From JAHRAH01 sp051009015 (GTDB lineage: Bacteria; Pseudomonadota; Gammaproteobacteria; Tethybacterales; Persebacteraceae), in NCBI GenBank assembly GCA_051009015.1, contig JBPCWZ010000207.1:1-11576 (forward strand): DNA of 11,576 bases, given 5' to 3'. Positions 6,550-11,576 of the stretch are shown here, in pieces (within the stretch, counting starts at the first letter, position 1; every line of letters begins with the position of its first letter). The notes beneath the pieces were generated by a model. That model worked only from the letters and a program-made list of their open reading frames with translations, had not been told where the DNA came from and ran no database searches. The translations under genes and the position numbers were made by a program.

Positions 6550-6591
6550 CGCGCTATCATATTGCAAAGCAACCAAACGGGAAAGACGACA

Positions 6592-8187
6592 ATGGACGCA
6601 CACGACAAGCCGAAAGGGTTTTTCGCCGCCGCGCGGCACTACCTGACGACGACCAATCACAAGGATATCGGCACTTTGTATTTGTGCTTTTCGCTGACGA
6701 TGTTTTTTGTCGGCGGCATTCTGGCGATGCTGATTCGCGCCGAGTTGTTTCAGCCGGGGCTGCAACTGGTGGAGCCGGAGTTTTTCAATCAACTGACGAC
6801 AATGCACGGGCTGATAATGGTTTTTGGCGCCATCATGCCCGCCTTTACCGGCTTTGCCAACTGGCAGTTGCCGATGATGATAGGCGCTTGCGATATGGCT
6901 TTTGCCCGCCTTAATAACTGGTCGTTTTGGCTTTTGCCGCCGGCGGGTTTGCTTTTGGTTTTGTCGTTTTTCGTCCCCGGCGGGGCGACTGCGGCGGGCT
7001 GGACTTTATACGCCCCGCTTTCCACACAACAGGGCATCGGGATGGATATGGCGATATTTGCCATTCATTTGATGGGCATATCTTCCATCATGGGCGCGAT
7101 TAATATTGTAACGACAATTCTCAATATGCGCGCGCCGGGCATGGATTTGATGAAAATGCCGCTGTTTTGCTGGACATGGCTCATTACCGGCTTTTTGCTG
7201 ATAGCGGTAATGCCGGTTTTGGCGGGAGCGGTTACGATGTTATTGACCGACCGGCATTTTGGCACGGCGTTTTTTAATGCGGCGGGCGGCGGCGACCCGG
7301 TTTTATACCAGCACATCTTTTGGTTTTTCGGGCATCCGGAGGTGTATATTATGGCGCTGCCGGCTTTTGGCATAGTGTCGTCTGTCATTCCCGCTTTCTC
7401 GCGCAAGCCGCTGTTTGGCTATCCGTCAATGGTCTATGCGACCGCTTCCATCGCCTTGTTGTCGTTTATCGTCTGGGCGCATCATATGTTTACGGTCGGG
7501 ATGCCGGTTGCGGCGATATTGTTTTTTATGTATGCGACGATGCTGATAGCCGTGCCGACCGGCGTCAAAGTGTTCAACTGGATAGCGACAATGTGGCGCG
7601 GGTCAATGACCTTTGAGACGCCGATGCTGTTTGCCATCGGTTTTATTGTCTTGTTTACCGTCGGCGGCTTTACCGGCTTGGTGCTTTCCATCGCCCCGCT
7701 GGATGTGCAGTTGCAGGATTCCTATTATGTTGTCGCGCATTTTCATTATGTTTTGGTGGCGGGGTCGTTGTTTTCGCTTTTTGCCGGGGTCTATTTCTGG
7801 CTGCCGAAATGGACGGGGCGGATGTATAACGAATCACTCGGCAAGGCGCATTTTTGGCTGTCAATGGTGTTTTTCAACATTACCTTTTTTGTGCAGCATT
7901 TTCTGGGTTTGGCGGGAATGCCGCGCCGCATTCCGGATTATGCGCTGCAGTTTGCCGACTTTAATATGGTAAGCAGCATCGGCGCATTCGGCTTCGGGCT
8001 GACGCAGTTGCTGTTTGTTTATGTCGTTGTGGATTGCGTCAAGAGCGGCAAGCGCACGAGCGAAAAGCGCGTTTGGGAAGGGGCGGACTCTCTGGAATGG
8101 GAGTTGCCGACTCCGGCGCCGTATCATTCTTTTCACGAAGCGCCAAAGATCCAATGGCAAAACCACCGCCCGCTGATAGCCGACTGA
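6592..8187 (+). CDS. ctaD: Cytochrome c oxidase subunit I (aa3 type)
   Basis: 531-residue catalytic subunit of a heme-copper terminal oxidase in the inner membrane, which reduces O2 to water and pumps protons. About 12 membrane helices. Seen residues: His72 (heme a, MHG), IGACDMAFARLNNWSFW (97-113) with the D-channel entrance Asp101 and two Asn, GHPEVY (247-252) with Cu-B His248, Glu250 and cross-linking Tyr252, Cu-B His297-His298, K-channel Lys325 (PTGVK), and AHFHYV (382-387) with His383 (heme a3) and His385 (heme a). This set marks a type A1 oxidase. The tail LEWELPTPAPYHSF is typical of proteobacterial CtaD. ATG 6592 begins the family N-terminus; an upstream TTG (6538) lies before the promoter and is rejected. 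Subunits II, III and the Cox11 assembly gene are not next to it. Confidence 0.97.
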   Translation: MDAHDKPKGFFAAARHYLTTTNHKDIGTLYLCFSLTMFFVGGILAMLIRAELFQPGLQLVEPEFFNQLTTMHGLIMVFGAIMPAFTGFANWQLPMMIGACDMAFARLNNWSFWLLPPAGLLLVLSFFVPGGATAAGWTLYAPLSTQQGIGMDMAIFAIHLMGISSIMGAINIVTTILNMRAPGMDLMKMPLFCWTWLITGFLLIAVMPVLAGAVTMLLTDRHFGTAFFNAAGGGDPVLYQHIFWFFGHPEVYIMALPAFGIVSSVIPAFSRKPLFGYPSMVYATASIALLSFIVWAHHMFTVGMPVAAILFFMYATMLIAVPTGVKVFNWIATMWRGSMTFETPMLFAIGFIVLFTVGGFTGLVLSIAPLDVQLQDSYYVVAHFHYVLVAGSLFSLFAGVYFWLPKWTGRMYNESLGKAHFWLSMVFFNITFFVQHFLGLAGMPRRIPDYALQFADFNMVSSIGAFGFGLTQLLFVYVVVDCVKSGKRTSEKRVWEGADSLEWELPTPAPYHSFHEAPKIQWQNHRPLIAD

Positions 8188-8209
8188 CCGGATAACCCCG
8201 CTCTCTTGT

Positions 8210-8245
8210 CATTGCCGCCCGCAAAAGCAGAAGGCGGCGGCAATG
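8210..8245. repeat. Inverted repeat after the oxidase gene
   Basis: CATTGCCGCC (8210-8219) pairs with GGCGGCAATG (8236-8245), loop of 16 bases, 22 bases after the oxidase stop. No T-run follows, so it is not a textbook terminator; it could end or protect the oxidase transcript. Confidence 0.5.
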
Positions 8246-8302
8246 GCGGGAATTGATAAAAATAACAAAAACCGGCAAAAAATGGCATTAAAACCATGCG
8301 CG

Positions 8303-8323
8303 AAACGCCGTTTTTGTGATAAC
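8303..8323 (+). promoter_or_regulatory. Possible extended -10 promoter of the porin gene
   Basis: TGTGATAAC at 8315-8323 resembles an extended -10 (TGn plus GATAAC). The small palindrome AAACG-C-CGTTT (8303-8313) lies just before it. No clear -35. Tentative. Confidence 0.3.
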
Positions 8324-8360
8324 ATTACGCCGTCACGCCCTGCGGCGGGGCGAAAGGACG

Positions 8361-8367
8361 AAAGGAG
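8361..8367 (+). promoter_or_regulatory. Ribosome binding site of the porin gene
   Basis: AAAGGAG nine bases before ATG 8377. Confidence 0.8.
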
Positions 8368-8376
8368 AAAACACCG

Positions 8377-9372
8377 ATGAAAACCAAACTTCTGACTATT
8401 ACTTTGGCGGCGGCGCTTTGCGCCCCGCAGGCAGCCCTTGCCGCCCGGGACGGCGAAGGGATGGAATACACATCCGCCTCCGAAGGTTTTTATGGCAGCA
8501 TTCGCACCGTCTTTCACAGCCGGGAAGGCGCCAACAAAAGCAACGGACCCAGAATCGGCGCGGACTTTTCGCGCCTCGGCGTGCGCGGCTCTTTGGATTT
8601 GGGGCATGGCTTGACCGGCTTGTATCGCTACGAATGGCTGATAAACGGCGACAACGGCGCCAATACCGGCAACACCCGCCTGTCATATGTGGGATTGCGC
8701 GGCGACTTTGGCGAGTTCAAAGCCGGCTCTCACTGGGCGCAGGGTTATAACTGGGTAACTTCCGCCACCGATATCGCAAGCACCGGCAGCGGCAACTTCC
8801 TGCCGACCGGGCGCGTCAAAAACTCCCTGGAATACACCACGCCTTCCTTGCATGGCCTTCAAGGTTCCTTCCGCATCCGCGCGGACGGCGGCGACGCAAG
8901 TTCGGAAGACATTGACGAATGGGCGGGAGCGGTCAAGTTTGGCGGCAGAGGTTTTAGTTTCGGCGGCGCTTATGAAGTCATGCCGGATATGCCGGTTGCG
9001 ATGACGACAAGACAGGATGCCGAGTTTTGGGCGGCGCGCGCCGGATATGCCGGAAGCGACTGGGGGATTAACGCATGGTACGGCGAGAAAAACACAAGCA
9101 AAACTATCGCACCGGCGATGAGCGGGCAAACGCCGGATGACACTTCCATCTTTTCCGCCGCCGCCAATATGAATGTTGGCAAGGTCGCCTTCGTGGGCGT
9201 TTTCGAAACCCGCAATGACGAATGGCGGCGGGAAGATGCTTATATCGTCCTCAATGTGGATTATCAATTCACCGGCCGTTCCAAGGCATACTTCGCCTAC
9301 ATCGCCAACGATTACGAAACCGATACCGATTTGGACGACCAGGTCAGAATCGGTTTGAGGATGGATTTTTAA
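8377..9372 (+). CDS. Outer-membrane porin (Gram-negative trimeric type)
   Basis: 331-residue precursor of a general diffusion porin. Residues 1-22 (MKTKLLTITLAAALCAPQAALA) are a Sec signal peptide with a likely cut after ALA. The mature part shows alternating beta-strand patterns such as FYGSIRTVFHS, SRLGVRGSLDLGHGLTGLYRYEW and RLSYVGLRGDFGEFKAGSHW, close to the N-terminal strands and the loop-entry RxSYVGL..FG...G pattern of neisserial/enterobacterial porins. It ends DDQVRIGLRMDF with the terminal Phe recognised by the Bam complex. Length is typical of a 16-strand porin. It has its own ribosome binding site and ends in a strong terminator, so it is probably a single-gene unit. Ion preference cannot be read off. 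Confidence 0.92.
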   Translation: MKTKLLTITLAAALCAPQAALAARDGEGMEYTSASEGFYGSIRTVFHSREGANKSNGPRIGADFSRLGVRGSLDLGHGLTGLYRYEWLINGDNGANTGNTRLSYVGLRGDFGEFKAGSHWAQGYNWVTSATDIASTGSGNFLPTGRVKNSLEYTTPSLHGLQGSFRIRADGGDASSEDIDEWAGAVKFGGRGFSFGGAYEVMPDMPVAMTTRQDAEFWAARAGYAGSDWGINAWYGEKNTSKTIAPAMSGQTPDDTSIFSAAANMNVGKVAFVGVFETRNDEWRREDAYIVLNVDYQFTGRSKAYFAYIANDYETDTDLDDQVRIGLRMDF

Positions 9373-9390
9373 TCCCGAACGGCAAATGTC

Positions 9391-9424
9391 AAAAAAGCCC
9401 GGCGGCAAAAGCCGGGCTTTTTTT
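9391..9424 (+). terminator. Rho-independent terminator after the porin gene
   Basis: A-run plus GCCCGGC (9397-9403), loop GGCAAAA, GCCGGGC (9411-9417) and seven T. It lies 18 bases after the porin stop and isolates the porin from pssA. Confidence 0.93.
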
Positions 9425-9461
9425 ATGCGCCATCATCCGCCGCGCCCGCATCTTTTTTTGA

Positions 9462-9491
9462 TTGTCGCCGCCGGTGTTATGGCGTTATAAT
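9462..9491 (+). promoter_or_regulatory. pssA promoter, placing the transcript start at the ATG
   Basis: TTGTCG (9462-9467), 18-base spacer, perfect TATAAT (9486-9491). Predicted +1 about 9498, only two bases before ATG 9500, so the mRNA would be essentially leaderless. No Shine-Dalgarno sequence is present. Confidence 0.6.
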
Positions 9492-9499
9492 ATCGCCCA

Positions 9500-10276
9500 A
9501 TGAAGATCCCGTTTGCAAGGCGCGCGGGCGAGCGCAATATCCCGCGCCACGCCATTTACCTGCTGCCAAACGCCTTTACGACTGCGGCGCTTTTCGCCGG
9601 TTTTTACGCCATCACCCGCGCCATAGACAACGACTGGCAGGGAGCGGCATGGGGCGTTTTGATAGCGGCGCTGCTTGACGGCTGCGACGGCAGGGTCGCG
9701 AGGATGACCGGCACCGAAAGCGCCTTCGGGGCGGAATACGATTCGCTTGCCGACATTATCTCTTTCGGCGCGGCGCCGGCGCTTTTGGCATATCAATGGT
9801 CGCTGTCGCAACTTGGCAATATCGGCGCGGGGGCGGCTTTTTGTTTTTGCGTTGCGGCGGCTTTGCGCCTTGCGCGATTCAACATACAATCGGGGCAGAC
9901 AGACCGGCGCTTTTTTATCGGCATTCCCTGTCCGGCGGCGGCGGCGCTTTTGGTCAGCACCATCGCCGCGGCGGATTTGGCGGGCATTGGCGGTACGGAT
10001 GTTTATGTCGGCGCGACCGCCGCCGTTGTTTCCGCCTTGCTTGCTTTGACGATGGTCAGCGGCGTCCGCTATTACAGTTTCAAGGAACTGAACCCGAGAA
10101 TGCGCATATCGTGGCGTTTGACGGCTTTTGTTGCGGCGGCGGCAATGTTGTTATATGCGGTAGCCGACAATGTCATGCATGTCGTCAGCATTACTTTGAC
10201 AATATATTGGTTTTCCGGTTATGGCTATGCCGTTTGGAGCGCAGCCCGCCGCCGCCGCGAAAAACAAGGCAAATAA
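9500..10276 (+). CDS. pssA: CDP-diacylglycerol-serine O-phosphatidyltransferase (class I)
   Basis: 258-residue inner-membrane enzyme that makes phosphatidylserine from CDP-diacylglycerol and serine, supplying Psd. The CDP-alcohol phosphotransferase motif DG-x2-AR-x8-G-x3-D-x3-D is complete: Asp63-Gly64, Ala67-Arg68, Gly77, Asp81, Asp85. NIPRHAIYLLPNAFTTAALFAGFYA (13-37) and RLARFN plus FIGIPCPAAAA further on match the membrane-bound PS synthase group rather than phosphatidylglycerophosphate synthase. About seven to eight membrane segments; basic C-terminus ARRRREKQGK. Start ATG 9500 gives the usual basic N-terminus and sits immediately after the -10 box. It is followed 76 bases later by rpsT, which has its own promoter-like sequence. 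The partner psd is on the opposite strand at 2132-2764. Confidence 0.95.
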   Translation: MKIPFARRAGERNIPRHAIYLLPNAFTTAALFAGFYAITRAIDNDWQGAAWGVLIAALLDGCDGRVARMTGTESAFGAEYDSLADIISFGAAPALLAYQWSLSQLGNIGAGAAFCFCVAAALRLARFNIQSGQTDRRFFIGIPCPAAAALLVSTIAAADLAGIGGTDVYVGATAAVVSALLALTMVSGVRYYSFKELNPRMRISWRLTAFVAAAAMLLYAVADNVMHVVSITLTIYWFSGYGYAVWSAARRRREKQGK

Positions 10277-10316
10277 ACAAAAATGGCAAAGGCGCAAAAA
10301 AAAGTTTGCCGAAAAC

Positions 10317-10346
10317 TTGCAAATCGGGCGGCAAATAGGCGATAAT
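10317..10346 (+). promoter_or_regulatory. rpsT promoter abutting the start codon
   Basis: TTGCAA (10317-10322), 18-base spacer, GATAAT (10341-10346). Predicted +1 falls on the A of ATG 10353, which would give a leaderless mRNA. No Shine-Dalgarno sequence precedes the ATG. Confidence 0.55.
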
Positions 10347-10352
10347 AACGCA

Positions 10353-10646
10353 ATGGCGAACTCGGCACAATCCATCAAGCGCGCGCGGCAGGCGGAAAAC
10401 CGCCGCCAGCGCGGGCAGATGCTGCGCACCCGCTATCGCACCATTGTCAAGCGCGCGCGAGTCGCCTGCCAAAAAGGCGATGCCGAAGCCGCCAAACAAG
10501 CGGTGCGCGAGATGCAATCGGCAGCCGACAAAACCGCCACCAAAGGCATCATCCACGCCAACGCCGCCGCCCGAATCAAAAGCCGCATCAACGCGCAACT
10601 GAAAAAACTCCCCAAAGCGGAACAAGGGCAGCCGGCGCAAGCGTAA
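10353..10646 (+). CDS. rpsT: 30S ribosomal protein S20
   Basis: 97-residue basic helical protein that binds 16S rRNA in the 30S body. The family N-terminus MANSAQSIKRARQAENRRQRGQ fixes the start at ATG 10353; the frame is open further upstream, but that part overlaps pssA and is not S20-like. RTRYRTIVKRARVACQKGDAEAAKQAVREM and TKGIIHANAAARIKSRINAQLKKL follow the S20 pattern. The tail KAEQGQPAQA is slightly longer than usual. The promoter-like sequence ends six bases before the ATG. Confidence 0.97.
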   Translation: MANSAQSIKRARQAENRRQRGQMLRTRYRTIVKRARVACQKGDAEAAKQAVREMQSAADKTATKGIIHANAAARIKSRINAQLKKLPKAEQGQPAQA

Positions 10647-10660
10647 TAACCGCCTTTTTC

Positions 10661-10682
10661 GTCATTCCCGCCAAAGCGGGAT
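10661..10682. repeat. Second, degraded copy of the dispersed hairpin repeat
   Basis: GTCATTCCCGC, loop CAAA, GCGGGAT. The inner six base pairs of the stem are intact. It lies between rpsT and the VOC gene and matches the element at 21-46. Confidence 0.7.
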
Positions 10683-10701
10683 ATCCACCAAACATATCCA
10701 A

Positions 10702-11136
10702 ATGATTCTCGGCTTGCGCTCCGCCATCTATCTGGTCCCCGACCTTGCCAAAGCCCGCGAGTGGTATGCCGAAGTCCTCGGCAAACCGCCTTATTTTGAC
10801 CAGCCCGGCTATGTCGGCTTTGACGCCGGGGGTTATGAGTTGGGATTATTCCCGCAACAAAACTATCAAGCCCAAAGCGGTTATGACGGCTTTGACAGCG
10901 GCAAACCCGCACAGGCGGATAATGCCAAAGAAGGCGGCAATTGCAAACCGCCGAGCGTGATGACCTACTGGGGCGTGGAAGACATAGAAAAAGCGCACGA
11001 GCGTTTGCTATCACTTGGCGCGCGTCCGGCGGAAAAGATAACCGATGTCGGCGGCGGCATCAAAATCGCCGCAGTGCTGGATCCTTTCGGCAACACATTC
11101 GGCATCATCCAAAACCCCAACTTCCGCGCCAAATAA
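10702..11136 (+). CDS. VOC-superfamily (glyoxalase/dioxygenase-fold) protein
   Basis: 144-residue, probably cytosolic protein of the vicinal oxygen chelate superfamily. It has the opening strand and helix LRSAIYLVPDLAKAREWYAEVLG (5-27), DAGGYELGLFP (41-51), a central strand VMTYWGVEDIEKAHERLLSLGA (86-107) and the closing DPFGNTFGIIQNPNF (127-141), which together form two beta-alpha-beta3 modules. The linker at 52-84 is hydrophilic and longer than a minimal module link. Members include glyoxalase I, bleomycin-binding proteins and ring-cleaving dioxygenases; metal ligands cannot be assigned safely, so the reaction is unknown. The start ATG 10702 lies just before the first strand and lacks a Shine-Dalgarno sequence. 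It converges on the tRNA-Ser gene. Confidence 0.88.
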   Translation: MILGLRSAIYLVPDLAKAREWYAEVLGKPPYFDQPGYVGFDAGGYELGLFPQQNYQAQSGYDGFDSGKPAQADNAKEGGNCKPPSVMTYWGVEDIEKAHERLLSLGARPAEKITDVGGGIKIAAVLDPFGNTFGIIQNPNFRAK

Positions 11137-11157
11137 AAAGCCGCAAACAAACGCGGC
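11135..11157 (-). terminator. Rho-independent terminator of the tRNA-Ser transcript
   Basis: On the minus strand GCCGC, 8-base loop, GCGGC, then a T-run (11135-11139). It begins about 72 bases beyond the tRNA 3' end and abuts the VOC stop codon. Confidence 0.65.
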
Positions 11158-11229
11158 ATAACAACCGGCGGCGGCAATAAACCGGCGGAAGAATCATAAC
11201 AACAACAAGCGGCGGATAATGATAACCGG

Positions 11230-11314
11230 CGGAGAGAGTGGGATTCGAACCCACGATGCGTTTCCACATACGCGCTCTCCAAGCGCGCGCCATAGACCAC
11301 TCGGCCATCTCTCC
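11230..11314 (-). tRNA. tRNA-Ser(GGA)
   Basis: Minus-strand cloverleaf with a long variable arm. Acceptor GGAGAGA (11314-11308) pairs with TCTCTCC (11237-11231), discriminator G at 11230. The anticodon stem CGCGC/GCGCG closes the loop TTGGAGA, giving anticodon GGA (serine codons UCC/UCU). The variable arm TGTG-GAAA-CGCA and the T arm GTGGG-TTCGAAT-CCCAC are intact. The 3' CCA is not encoded (CCG follows). A -10-like TAGAAT lies at 11328-11333 on the minus strand. Confidence 0.96.
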
Positions 11315-11576
11315 CTAAGCGGCGGCAATTCTACACGCCCATTTTCGCCAATACCCCTTTTCGCCGCCGCCGCCGCAAAAGACAACGGCAAACAAGCGGC
11401 ATAATACCCGCCGCCTTTTTGGGCGGATGACGAAAGTTTTGTGCGTATAAGGGCAAGTGCCGGGTACTTTTGCAAGAGTTGTGCAAAGGCAAGCGCGACT
11501 TGTGCAAAGGGAAAAATGCCCCGGATTAGTGTTGTTAAAAGAAAAAACAACCTTATCAAAACCCCGCCGCCGCCGC
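11315..11576. other. Region without a recognisable gene, right edge
   Basis: About 260 bases with GCC-triplet runs (near 11361-11375 and at 11562-11576), a small hairpin CCGCC/GGCGG (11411-11426) and two perfect direct copies of TTGTGCAAAGG (11479-11489 and 11500-11510). A minus-strand open frame here runs straight through the tRNA and is not credible as a gene. Confidence 0.5.

Noticed and set aside
6538..6591. Upstream TTG start for the oxidase gene
   Set aside because: It precedes the likely promoter's -10 box and the added residues are not family-like; ATG 6592 begins the known N-terminus.
7384..7406. GTCATTCCCGC match inside the oxidase gene, resembling the dispersed repeat
   Set aside because: It encodes conserved residues (VIPAFSRKP) and lacks the second stem arm; coincidence.
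10221..10352. Upstream in-frame extension of rpsT
   Set aside because: It overlaps the end of pssA; the S20 family N-terminus begins at 10353.
11194..11559. 121-codon minus-strand open frame at the right edge
   Set aside because: It reads straight through the tRNA-Ser gene (VELPPLRERWPSGLW... is translated tRNA), a common artefact.
1..11576. CRISPR array, insertion sequence, prophage or toxin-antitoxin system
   Set aside because: No regularly spaced repeats, terminal inverted repeats, transposase, integrase or small toxin-like gene pair was seen.

Overview
The window reads as chromosome of a Gram-negative bacterium, most likely a proteobacterium. The signs are an outer-membrane porin ending in Phe, an aa3-type cytochrome c oxidase subunit I, class I ketol-acid reductoisomerase next to a short phosphatidylserine decarboxylase (an order familiar from beta- and some gammaproteobacteria), an integral-membrane class I phosphatidylserine synthase, a DUF4212 plus sodium:solute symporter pair, and dispersed GTCATTCCCGC...GCGGGAAT hairpin repeats. 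The DNA is rich in GCC/GGC triplets. No phage, insertion sequence, CRISPR array or plasmid gene is visible, so this is mostly ordinary housekeeping DNA.

Layout. (1) Positions 1-420: the 5' end of a minus-strand gene that leaves the window. It has a consensus sigma70 promoter, a start region, five tandem copies of a 7-base repeat, and then a signal-peptide-like coding frame. With five copies the ATG and the signal peptide are out of frame; with four or seven they would be in frame. This candidate phase-variable locus is the most interesting thing in the window. (2) Positions 522-6411, all minus strand, transcribed right to left: DUF4212 small subunit, sodium:solute symporter, an unrecognised small membrane protein, ilvC with its own promoter and ribosome binding site, psd, and two TauE/SafE-family permeases. 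(3) Positions 6412-6591: divergent promoter region. (4) Plus strand: cytochrome c oxidase subunit I without its usual partner genes, a porin with a clear rho-independent terminator, pssA, rpsT, and a VOC-family (glyoxalase-like) protein. (5) Minus-strand tRNA-Ser(GGA) with a terminator facing the VOC gene, then about 260 bases without a gene.

How it fits together. PssA and Psd are successive steps of phosphatidylethanolamine synthesis (CDP-diacylglycerol to phosphatidylserine to phosphatidylethanolamine). Here they sit about 7 kb apart on opposite strands, separated by the symporter and oxidase block. IlvC belongs to valine/isoleucine synthesis. The symporter pair probably imports a small organic acid with sodium, and the paired TauE/SafE proteins probably move small anions. 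pssA and rpsT both have a -10 box 6-8 bases before their ATG and no Shine-Dalgarno sequence, so they may be read from leaderless mRNAs, while ilvC, the DUF4212 gene and the porin have clear ribosome binding sites.
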